In this document: positions 18,729 to 27,558 of the stretch, in pieces
How the letters are laid out: the number at the start of each line of letters is the position of its first letter
How positions within the stretch are numbered: position 1 is the first letter of the stretch
Assembly: GCF_900113865.1 (NCBI RefSeq)
Contig: NZ_FOQY01000004.1
Span: 1-64,000 of the forward strand
From: Streptosporangium canum
Lineage (GTDB): Bacteria; Actinomycetota; Actinomycetes; Streptosporangiales; Streptosporangiaceae
DNA: 64,000 bases
Direction of reading: 5' to 3'
Made by a program: the position numbers and the translations under genes
Notes under the pieces: model-generated
What the model was told of the DNA's origin: nothing
What the model saw: the letters and a program-made list of their open reading frames with translations, nothing else
Database searches by the model: none

Positions 18729-19361
18729 TCACCCCTTGGCGACGTGTTCGAGCAGCCAGTCGACGAGCGGGCGCAGGCGGCGCCAGTCGTCACGGACCAC
18801 GGTGAGCGCCTTGCGCCCCCGCACCTTCGACTTCGGCACCCGTCGTTCGGCGCCCAGCGATCTGTGGCGGAGCAGCTCGATGCGCGGGTGATCGGCCGGG
18901 TAACCGCGCGGCTGGGTCTTGACGCGCTCGCCCACCAGCTCGAACCCGTCCTTGACCAGCCGGTCAGTGATCTTGACGAGTACGCCGCCGGTGCGCCCGT
19001 CGTCGGCCGCCGCGCGGTAGCGGGCGGTCTCGGCGGAGTCGAACGCGTGGAAGCCCGCGCCGAGGAACAGACCGGCGGCCTCCAGTTGGAGGTAGTAGCC
19101 CACGCTCCCGCCCGCGCCGACCGTCACCCCCTGATAGGTCTTGTAGGGCGACTTGTCCTTGGCGAACCTGGTGTCGCGCTGCGGGCGGAACAGCTTGGCC
19201 TCGCCGAACTCGTCCTCGATCTCCCCGAGCAGGGCGAGCAGCGGCTCCCGGACGGAGCTTTCGTAGACCTCCTTGTGGCCATGCCAGTAGTCGCGCGAGT
19301 TGTCGGCGGCCAGCCCCTCGTAGAAGGCGAACGCCCTGCTCGGAATCCCCTCGAAACCCAT
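18729..19361 (-). CDS. DUF2461 family protein
   Basis: A 210-residue protein of the TIGR02453/DUF2461 family of unknown function, recognised by the opening GIPSRAFAFYEGLAADNSRD and the core DTRFAKDKSPYKTYQGVTVG. No catalytic mechanism is established for the family. ATG 19361 has GGAAGGAGAG upstream. It lies 81 nt downstream of the DAHP synthase stop in the same direction and may be read from that transcript, but nothing links it to siderophore chemistry; it probably marks the left edge of the cluster. Confidence 0.85.
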   Translation of the reverse strand: MGFEGIPSRAFAFYEGLAADNSRDYWHGHKEVYESSVREPLLALLGEIEDEFGEAKLFRPQRDTRFAKDKSPYKTYQGVTVGAGGSVGYYLQLEAAGLFLGAGFHAFDSAETARYRAAADDGRTGGVLVKITDRLVKDGFELVGERVKTQPRGYPADHPRIELLRHRSLGAERRVPKSKVRGRKALTVVRDDWRRLRPLVDWLLEHVAKG

Positions 19362-19442
19362 GCCTCTCCTTCCCTCTGCCTGCGCGTCCCTCCCCTTCCC
19401 CTCTCCCCGTCCTTCTCACCGCACGTTCCCGGCTCCCTGTCC

Positions 19443-20605
19443 TCACAGCACGCTCGCGAAGCGGTCGACCACCTCGGCGGCCTGTTCGGCGTTGAGCCGG
19501 GGATCGCACGCGCTCCGGTACCGCGGCAGGGGAGGCAGCGCGGAGAAGGGACGCGGGGTCGACACGCATTCGGTCACGTCCTCGGGCGTCATCTCCAGGT
19601 GCAGTCCCGCCGGGTGCCGCCGCAGGGAGCGCAGCACCCGGACGAACGCCACGACCTCCTCCAGGATCGCCCCCACGGGCCGGGTCTTCAGGCCCATGCC
19701 GATCCGCATGGTGTTGCCGTGCATGGGATCGCACAGCCACAGCACCGGCGTCCCCCGTCTGGCGACCTCGCCCACGATCTCCGGCAGCAGCCGCCGGACC
19801 CGCGCGCCGCCCATCCGCACGATGAAGGCCAGCCGTCCGGGGACCGCCTCCGGGTTGAGCAGCCGGCTCAGCCGTACGGCGTCCGCCGGGCGGGTGGTGG
19901 GGCCGATCTTCACTCCGATCGGGTTGGCGACCGACGCGGCGAACGCCACGTGCGCCCCCTCCACCGAGCGGGTGCGGTCGCCGATCCAGACGGAGTGCGC
20001 CGAGGAGGCGAACCGCGCGCCACCGCCCTGCCTGACGAGGGGGTGCTCGTAGTCGAGCAGCAGCGCCTCATGGGAGACGTGCGCCCGTTCCATGCCCTCC
20101 CGGCCGTTCCAGGAGGCCCGTACCGTGGCGAGCACCCGTTCGGCGCACTCGTAGGCCCGCAGCAGCCGCGCCGGATCGGGGAAGCGGGCATCGGGGTCGG
20201 CGTCCGGGCTGTTGACCGCGTCGCCCCGGTAGGCCGGCATGACCGTGCCGTCGGGGACCCGTTCCCAGGCGTCGGATCGCGGCTTGCCGTACTGGCCGGC
20301 GAGCCGCCCGAGCGGCACGACCGGGGCTCCCGCGGCGGCGCCCAGCCCGCGGGCCAGCCGGTAGAGCTGGTCGAGCTTCCTGCCGACGTCGCACGGGTTG
20401 GACTCGCGGAAACGCTCGGCGCAGTCGCCTCCCTGGAGCACCAGCGCCTCGCCGGCGCCGGCGCGCGCCATCGACGCCGACAGCCGCGCGCACTCCTCCT
20501 CGGTGACCAGCGGCGGCAGCGCCCCCAGCGTCCGCCTGACCTCGTCGAGCAGGCCGGGGTCGCTCCAGTCGGGCTGCTGGGGCGCGCGCCCCGGCGTCAG
20601 CGCCG

Positions 20606-20609
<4 letters not shown>
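19443..20609 (-). CDS. Class II DAHP synthase (3-deoxy-7-phosphoheptulonate synthase)
   Basis: A 388-residue class II (plant/PhzC-type) DAHP synthase, condensing phosphoenolpyruvate and erythrose 4-phosphate as the entry step to chorismate. Family blocks seen: ALVLQGGDCAERF, PLGRLAGQYGKPRSD, WIGDRTRSVEGAHVAFAAS, ANPIGVKIGPTTRPAD and LWLCDPMHGNTMR. It is somewhat shorter than primary-metabolism enzymes of about 450 residues, like cluster-borne versions. GTG 20609 overlaps the stop of the aryl-AMP ligase (GTGA). Its role here is to raise chorismate for the aryl unit, which fits the aminodeoxychorismate genes at 43.4-46.4 kb. Confidence 0.92.
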
Positions 20610-22219
<1,610 letters not shown>

Positions 22220-22233
22220 CGGCTGCTCCCTCC

Positions 22234-22884
22234 TCAGGGTGCTATCTGCACGCTCCGCCAGCCGTCGCCGACGATCTCGCGGCGGTAGCGGAAGCGGTCC
22301 TGTATCTCGTCGGTACGGCGCTGCCAGAACTCGACCTCCTCCGGTGTCAGGCGGTAGCCGCCCCAGTGGGCGGGCCGGGGCACCTCCTGCCCGGAGAAGC
22401 GGTCGCCGGCCTGGGCGAGCTGCGCCTGGAGCACGTCCCGGTCGCCGACCACCCGGCGCTGGTCGCTCGCCCAGGAGAGCAGCTGGACGCCGCGGGGCAG
22501 GCCCGCGAAGAAGGCGTCGGACTCGACGTCGGTGAGCCGGGCGACGCCGCCTTCGGCGCGCACCTGCCGGCCCACCTCCAGCCAGCCGAAGCAGAGCGCG
22601 GCCTGCGGGTTGACAGCCAGGTCGGCGCTCTTGCGGCTGCCGTAGTTGGTGAAGAACACGAATCCGTGGTCCACGTAGGCCAGGTCGACCCACCGCGCCG
22701 ACGGGCGGCCGTGGATGTCCGCCGTGGCGAGCACGGCGGCCTGGCCCGCGGCCGGGCCGGTGCCCAGCCACTCGTCGTGCCAGTGCCGGAACTGGGCCAG
22801 CGGGTCGCTCTCCAGCTTCCCGGGGTCGACTCCGTCCCTTCGGTAGGAGGCGCCCAGCCGGATGAGATCGGTGGTCGTCGACAT
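22234..22884 (-). CDS. PdxH/PhzG-like FMN-dependent oxidase
   Basis: A 216-residue member of the pyridoxamine 5'-phosphate oxidase family: PSARWVDLAYVDHGFVFFTN and SRKSADLAVNPQAALCFGW form the FMN-binding split barrel, and the C-terminal PRPAHWGGYRLTPEEVEFWQ block is the PNPOx C-terminal dimerisation region. ATG 22884 is preferred over ATG 22896 because GGAG lies 6 nt upstream of it. It starts the leftward unit with the aryl-AMP ligase and DAHP synthase. It could supply pyridoxal phosphate for the PLP enzymes of the locus or, like PhzG, oxidise a ring intermediate; the sequence cannot decide. The promoter region holds a CATGCC palindrome. Confidence 0.88.
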   Translation of the reverse strand: MSTTTDLIRLGASYRRDGVDPGKLESDPLAQFRHWHDEWLGTGPAAGQAAVLATADIHGRPSARWVDLAYVDHGFVFFTNYGSRKSADLAVNPQAALCFGWLEVGRQVRAEGGVARLTDVESDAFFAGLPRGVQLLSWASDQRRVVGDRDVLQAQLAQAGDRFSGQEVPRPAHWGGYRLTPEEVEFWQRRTDEIQDRFRYRREIVGDGWRSVQIAP

Positions 22885-22910
22885 CAGCCTCTCCATCCGT
22901 CATTACATAT

Positions 22911-22961
22911 TTTATAGCTACATGCCGTTCGTGGCATGATTTAAACGCTAATGCCTATAAT
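22911..22961. promoter_or_regulatory. Divergent promoter region with CATGCC-N6-GGCATG palindrome
   Basis: This less GC-rich stretch separates the flavin oxidase (leftward) from the methyltransferase (rightward). A TATAAA -10-like hexamer on the minus strand (22911-22916) and TATAAT on the plus strand (22956-22961) flank the inverted repeat CATGCC (22921-22926) / GGCATG (22933-22938). Recognisable -35 boxes are lacking, which suggests activator dependence. A regulator bound to the palindrome could control both directions. Confidence 0.5.
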
Positions 22962-22997
22962 TATCTAATGCAACGTCCATCGGAGACCGGAGAGACG

Positions 22998-23681
22998 ATG
23001 AATACTCGCGCCCGGCAGGCCGCCGGAAATCTTCTCGCCCGCCATCGGGAAATCACGCTGCGGCAGAATTTCCGGCTGCTCGGCCTCGACTGGGATCTCC
23101 TTCCCGGCGTCTACGCCCCGCACCTGTCACAGTCCTCGGCGCTGTACGCCGAGTGGATCCCCTACCCGGTGCACGGCTCCTTCTGCGAGATCGGCAGCGG
23201 CACCGGCTACGTGGCCGTCACCGCCGCCCTCCGCGGATGCGACGCGGTGACCGCGATCGACATGAGCCGGGCCGCGGCCGACAACACCCGGCTCAACGCC
23301 GAACGGCACGGCGTCGCCGACCGCGTCCGCGTGGCCTGCGGGGACATGTTCTCCCCGCTGGGCGCGGACGACCGCTTCGACCTGATCTACTGGAACTCCA
23401 ACTTCGTCGAGGCCCCCTCGGACGAGGCCGCGGCCGACGACCTGGAGCGCGCGTTCTTCGATCCCGGCTACACCGCGCACGACGCCTTCCTGCGCGACGC
23501 CGGGAATCATCTGACCCCCGGCGGGCGGCTGATGCTCGGCTTCACCGACCTCGGCAACGCGGCGCTCGTCGGCGAGATCGCCGCCCGGCACGGCTGGCGG
23601 CCGGCCGTTCTCCGGGCGGCCGGCTGCGCCGCCCCGGAAGGGAAAATCGATTATCAGCTCGTCGAATTCCTCCGGGACTGA
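22998..23681 (+). CDS. Class I SAM-dependent methyltransferase
   Basis: A methyltransferase of about 227 residues. Motif I is FCEIGSGTGYVAV, motif II ends in TAIDMS, and the post-motif DLIYWNSNFVEAP resembles the NPP-type motif of PrmC/HemK-like enzymes with Asn-Ser-Asn. Substrate is unknown; an O- or N-methylation of the siderophore, or of the aryl unit, would suit its place. ATG 22998 has GGAGAG just upstream. ATG 22968 is in frame 10 codons earlier and lies 7 nt past the TATAAT, so a leaderless start there (237 aa) is a real alternative. It is convergent with the SnoaL-like gene. Confidence 0.85.
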   Translation: MNTRARQAAGNLLARHREITLRQNFRLLGLDWDLLPGVYAPHLSQSSALYAEWIPYPVHGSFCEIGSGTGYVAVTAALRGCDAVTAIDMSRAAADNTRLNAERHGVADRVRVACGDMFSPLGADDRFDLIYWNSNFVEAPSDEAAADDLERAFFDPGYTAHDAFLRDAGNHLTPGGRLMLGFTDLGNAALVGEIAARHGWRPAVLRAAGCAAPEGKIDYQLVEFLRD

Positions 23682-23699
23682 AAAGTCCCGGAGGAATTC
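23664..23699. terminator. 16-bp hairpin overlapping the methyltransferase stop
   Basis: GAATTCCTCCGGGACT (23664-23679) pairs perfectly with 23684-23699 across a GAAA loop; the stop codon TGA (23679-23681) lies in the hairpin. It probably terminates the methyltransferase and may also serve the convergent NRPS operon. Confidence 0.8.
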
Positions 23700-23896
23700 C
23701 TCCCCTATGTCGAATCATTTGACGGCGGCGATGGAGGCGCAGGGAAACGGGCGCCGATATCGCCGCCACCACCATCACCCGGGCGGGCGTGAAAGGCACG
23801 GAAACAGCTGAGGGACCGCCCTGCGGAAATCCCGCCGGAGCGGCGGATCGGCGCGCGACCGGCGGGCGGAACCCGGGGAACGGCCGGGCAAGCGCC

Positions 23897-24277
23897 TCAG
23901 TCCTCCTGTTTGACCGGTGTCTGCTGGTGGAAGGCGAGCTTCCACGCGCCGTCGCGGCGGACGTAGGCGCTGCTCATGTAGAGCTGGAAGACGAAGCCGG
24001 CCTCCTTGAGGTTGACGACCGCCCGGTAGGTGATGACCGCGCTGTCGGCGGTGAGCGGCAGGACCTTGACGTCCTGCAGCTTGTAGTCGTCGAAGGGCGA
24101 CTTGTTGGCGTCGATGTCGTCGGCGAGCTCCGCTCCGGTCTGCAGGCCGTCGGGCTCGACGCACAGCGTGCGGTCGGTGATCAGCCGCCGGTAGAAGTCG
24201 CCGTCTCCCACCGATATCGCCGCCCAGCCCTGCTCTTCGAGGGCGAGCAGCTCGTTCTCGATTGCCTTGGTCTCCAA
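23897..24277 (-). CDS. SnoaL-like / NTF2-fold protein (DUF4440 type)
   Basis: A 126-residue protein with the NTF2-like pattern: N-terminal helix with ENELLALEEQGWAAI, a middle with FYRRLITDRTLCV, and strands ending in SSAYVRRDGAWKLAFHQQTP. The fold hosts ketosteroid isomerases, polyketide cyclases and many proteins of unknown role. It is the last gene of the leftward NRPS operon, 22 nt after the thioesterase stop. A binding or isomerising role on a pathway intermediate is possible but not shown. About 200 bp without genes separate it from the convergent methyltransferase. Confidence 0.75.
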   Translation of the reverse strand: METKAIENELLALEEQGWAAISVGDGDFYRRLITDRTLCVEPDGLQTGAELADDIDANKSPFDDYKLQDVKVLPLTADSAVITYRAVVNLKEAGFVFQLYMSSAYVRRDGAWKLAFHQQTPVKQED

Positions 24278-24299
24278 CGCGCTTTCCTTTCGTAACGTG

Positions 24300-25079
24300 T
24301 CACGGGGTCGACGGCCATGGGTCGGACAGGCGGCAGTGGCGCAACACCTCCCTGATCAGCTCGTCCTCGTGGGCGACCAGGTAGAAGTGGTCTCCGGGGA
24401 AGGCGCGCAGCCCGAAGCCGCCGGCCGTGTGGTCCGCCCACGCCGCCGCCTCGTCCAGGTCGACCTCGGGGTCGGCGTCTCCGAGGCAGACGCAGATCGG
24501 CGTCCGGACAGGCGGGCGGGGCCGCGGCTCGTAGGTCTCTATCAGCCGGTAGTCGGCGCGGAGCGCGGGCAGGACGAGCGCGCGCAGCGCGGGGTCGGCG
24601 AGGACCTCCTCGCTGGTGCCGCCGAGCCTGCGCAGGTCGGCCAGGAGGGCCTCGTCGCCGCCGAGATGCACCTCGGCGGGTCTCAGGCGGTCCGGCGCGG
24701 GCCGTCCGGAGACGACGAGGCCCGCCAGCGGCACCCTCTCCCGCTCCTCGAGCCGCCGCGCCACCTCGTGCGCCACCGCCGCGCCCATGCTGTGGCCGAA
24801 CAGCGCGATCGGGACGCCGGGCAGGTCTTCCAGCGCCGCCGCGACCGGCCCGGCGAGCCCGTCCATGTCGGCGGCGAACTCCTCCTCGATGCGGTCCTGG
24901 CGGCCGGGGTACTGCACCGCGTACAGCTCGACGCCGTACGGCAGGCGCCCCGCCCAGGTCCGGAAGAAGCCGGCCGCGCCGCCCGCGTGCGGGAAGCACA
25001 CCAGCCGCAGCCTCGGCGCGGGATCGGCGCGCTGGCAGCGCAGCCACCGGTCACGCATCTCGGTCCTCATGATCGTCAT
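24300..25079 (-). CDS. Type II thioesterase
   Basis: A 259-residue alpha/beta hydrolase of the RifR/GrsT type that removes wrong or stalled acyl groups from carrier domains. LVCFPHAGGAAGFFRTWAGR, the nucleophile elbow GHSMGAA (Ser97), and the late GDHFYL histidine motif are present. ATG 25079 overlaps the imide reductase stop (ATGA). It follows the usual gene order of pyochelin/yersiniabactin-like clusters, where such a proofreading enzyme accompanies the synthetases. Confidence 0.93.
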   Translation of the reverse strand: MTIMRTEMRDRWLRCQRADPAPRLRLVCFPHAGGAAGFFRTWAGRLPYGVELYAVQYPGRQDRIEEEFAADMDGLAGPVAAALEDLPGVPIALFGHSMGAAVAHEVARRLEERERVPLAGLVVSGRPAPDRLRPAEVHLGGDEALLADLRRLGGTSEEVLADPALRALVLPALRADYRLIETYEPRPRPPVRTPICVCLGDADPEVDLDEAAAWADHTAGGFGLRAFPGDHFYLVAHEDELIREVLRHCRLSDPWPSTP

Positions 25080-26203
25080 GTGAGCAGCTCCTCGTGCTGC
25101 GATCTCATGGCGGAGATCAGCTCGTCGGCGGAGAGCGGACGCGGCGCCGGGCCCAGCAGGCGCTCGGGGAAGCCCAGTGCCCCCGCCATCGCCTGCCACA
25201 CCTTGCAGACCGCGAGATGATACTGACCATCACGGAGCGGATCAACTCCATCACTCTGCGCCGTCCAGGTGGCGCGCAGGGCCCTCTCGACCCCGGCGGG
25301 CCACATCTCGCCGAGGATCTCGCGGTAGCTGGGGGCCCGTGCCGGCCCGATGGGCGTGCTGCTGGGGAAGTCGAGGTGCTCGTCGGCGGCGCCGTCCAGC
25401 GTGGCGAGAGTCCTGGCCTGCTCGGGCAGGTGCGGGCGGGGGGACCACAGCACCGGCCCGTGGGTGTTGGCCAGCGTGAGCGTGCCTCCCTCCGTCCCCA
25501 GGGTGACGCGGTGCAGGAAGTGCGCGTGGTTGTCGGGGTCGGCCGGGTGGAGCTGGTTCTGCACCCGCAGGGTGAGCGGCACCCCGGCCAGGACTCCGCT
25601 GAGGGTGCGGAACGGCGGCTCGGCGCCGGACAGCCGGCGGATCTCCTCCGGCACCTGCGGCGGATCGGCGAAGCCCCACGGCCGCAGCCCGCCCAGGATC
25701 CTGCCGAGGATGTCGAAGAGGTGGTAGGAGACCTGGATGCCGCAGACGGCGTCCACGAAGAGGGGGCGCTGGCGGGCCAGCAGCACCCGTGCGGCGGCGG
25801 TGAACCGGCGTACCGGCGGCAGGTGGGTGTAGTGCGTGTTGACCTGGTAGAAGACCTTCTCCCGCCGGGCGGTGCGCAGCGAGGCCGCGAGCTCGTCGTG
25901 GAGCAGGGGGCCCTCCTGCAGCACGTGCACGCCGCGGGACATGAACCGGGCCGCGACCGCGCTGCCCTGGCCGCCGTTGACCTCCCCCAGGAGCACCACG
26001 CAGGCCAGGTCGACGTCGCCGGGCACCTGCTCGACCTCGGTGTACAGCGGGACTCCGGCCCGGTCGGCGCAGAGCCGCGAACGGTCGCTGCCCCTGGCCA
26101 GCACCCCGGCCAGCTCGAACGGCACGCCGGGCCTGCCCAGCGCCGCCAGGTGCACCCGGCCGAAGCCGGTGCCGCAGACGATGACGCGTGGCCGCCCGCT
26201 CAC
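25076..26203 (-). CDS. Thiazolinyl imide reductase (PchG/YbtU-like)
   Basis: A 375-residue NAD(P)-dependent oxidoreductase that reduces a carrier-bound thiazoline to thiazolidine, as in pyochelin and yersiniabactin synthesis. The Rossmann start RVIVCGTGFGRVHLAAL, the segment VNTHYTHLPPVRRFTAAARV and the QVSYHLFDILGRILGGLRPW block are characteristic. GTG 26203 overlaps the upstream stop (GTGA) and its own stop overlaps the thioesterase start. Its presence implies one reduced ring in the product; together with the methyltransferase insert of the last module this suggests an N-methylthiazolidine. Confidence 0.92.
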   Translation of the reverse strand: MSGRPRVIVCGTGFGRVHLAALGRPGVPFELAGVLARGSDRSRLCADRAGVPLYTEVEQVPGDVDLACVVLLGEVNGGQGSAVAARFMSRGVHVLQEGPLLHDELAASLRTARREKVFYQVNTHYTHLPPVRRFTAAARVLLARQRPLFVDAVCGIQVSYHLFDILGRILGGLRPWGFADPPQVPEEIRRLSGAEPPFRTLSGVLAGVPLTLRVQNQLHPADPDNHAHFLHRVTLGTEGGTLTLANTHGPVLWSPRPHLPEQARTLATLDGAADEHLDFPSSTPIGPARAPSYREILGEMWPAGVERALRATWTAQSDGVDPLRDGQYHLAVCKVWQAMAGALGFPERLLGPAPRPLSADELISAMRSQHEELLT

Positions 26204-27558
26204 AGGACCCCCTCCTCCACCTCTACGGCCGGCGCCACGCCGTCGACGACCTCCAGCCGGGTGACCGCCGGGTCGTCCAGGAGGGCCTGGAAGACCGCGC
26301 CGGCGTCGAGCACGTCGGCCGCGTCGTGCAGCCCCGGGCGGACGAGGCCCCGCAGGACCGCGCCGGCCGCCAGCACGGCGACCGCCGCGCTCAGCTCGTA
26401 GCTGTCGGCGGCCCGCGCGACGAGCGTCCGGGTGACCGGCCGGCCCGCCGCCTCCCCTTCCATCCGGAAGACCATCTGGAAGTACGGCGTGCGCCCGAAC
26501 GCCTCCAGGCGCGAGGTCCGCACCAGCTCGCCGGCCGCGGTGTCCGCGTCCAGGTCGTGCAGGCGGGCCAGTGCCGCGAGCGTCAGCTCCCCGTCGAAGA
26601 CGCTCGACCACTCGACCTCGGCGAAGCCCAGCGATCTGGCGAGCCGCTCGGCCTCCGCGCTGAGGTAGGGGTAGGCGTTGACCCGGCCGGGGAAGTGCGG
26701 CAGCTCGACGCCCCGGCGGGGCCTGGAGGCGCGGGGGATCACCTGGTGTCCCCGCCAGACCGCCAGCGGCGTCGCGTACCCGTCCGACAGCGAGGCCACG
26801 TAGTCGAGCGCGGCGGCGGGGGTGAACCTGTCGACGCCGCCCACGTGAGCGGTCAGCCGGTCCACCCGGTCGAACCCCTGTCCGGCGAGATGCCTCGGCA
26901 GCAGAGCCGACAGGCCGGGCATCATCCCCGCCGAGAGCACGACGACCCGCCCGGCGTCGTCCCGCCCGGCGCGACCCCGCCCCGCGGAACCCTGACCGTC
27001 GAAACTGCGCCCTGCGGAACCGTGACCGTCGGAACCGTGACCCACGGAACCGTGACCCGCGGAACCCTGGCCCGTTGAGCCCCGGTGGACCGTGGAGCCC
27101 GCCGGGAGGCCCGCCGCCGCGAGCCTGTCGCGCACGGCCGCGTCGCCGGCGACGTCGACGTAGTGGGCGCCGGCGGCGAGCGCCGCGCGGGCCACCGTGT
27201 CGAGGATCCGGCTGGACGGCCCCGCGCAGTTGACCACCACGTGGCAGCCCTCGCAGAACGCGGCCAGCGCCGCCGCGTCGCGGAGGTCGACTGCCACGGC
27301 CTCGTCCGCCCCGGCCCTCGCCTCCATGCCCCCGACGTCCGGCACGGCCGTACCGGTGACGGCTCCGCCCGTCGCGGCCTCCGCCCCGGCCGGCCCGCCG
27401 GCCCCGGTTCCGATCAGGGCGCGGACCCGGTCGAGGTCCCTGCCGCCCAGGCGCAGCGGGCCCGCCCCGGCCTCCCTGAGGCGGCGGACGACCGACCCGC
27501 CCACGGCCCCGTAGCAGCCCAGGACGGCGATGACGGGCGCTCCGCGGCCGGGCCTCAT
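26200..27558 (-). CDS. Saccharopine dehydrogenase-like protein with an inserted Gly/Ser/His repeat
   Basis: A 452-residue Rossmann protein (VIAVLGCYGAVGGSVVRRLR at the N-terminus; VVNCAGPSSRILDTVARAAL; HYVDVAGD) of the saccharopine dehydrogenase NADP-binding family. Between the first half (ending AAAGLPAGSTVHRGS) and VVVLSAGMMPGLSALLPRHL lies a low-complexity insert of about 40 residues built from GHGS/GQGS units, encoded by 15-bp DNA repeats. ATG 27558 overlaps the NRPS stop (ATGA). It may be a second reductase acting on a thiazoline or imine, or a cyclodehydration helper; its function in this cluster type is not established. Confidence 0.8.
   Translation of the reverse strand: MRPGRGAPVIAVLGCYGAVGGSVVRRLREAGAGPLRLGGRDLDRVRALIGTGAGGPAGAEAATGGAVTGTAVPDVGGMEARAGADEAVAVDLRDAAALAAFCEGCHVVVNCAGPSSRILDTVARAALAAGAHYVDVAGDAAVRDRLAAAGLPAGSTVHRGSTGQGSAGHGSVGHGSDGHGSAGRSFDGQGSAGRGRAGRDDAGRVVVLSAGMMPGLSALLPRHLAGQGFDRVDRLTAHVGGVDRFTPAAALDYVASLSDGYATPLAVWRGHQVIPRASRPRRGVELPHFPGRVNAYPYLSAEAERLARSLGFAEVEWSSVFDGELTLAALARLHDLDADTAAGELVRTSRLEAFGRTPYFQMVFRMEGEAAGRPVTRTLVARAADSYELSAAVAVLAAGAVLRGLVRPGLHDAADVLDAGAVFQALLDDPAVTRLEVVDGVAPAVEVEEGVL
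26985..27074. repeat. Six 15-bp tandem units inside the saccharopine dehydrogenase-like gene
   Basis: Units of the form CGGAACCGTGACCGT run from 26985 to 27074 (exact or with 1-5 changes). Being 15 bp they keep the frame and encode Gly/Ser/His-rich pentads. The insert sits at the boundary of the Rossmann and catalytic parts. Confidence 0.85.
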
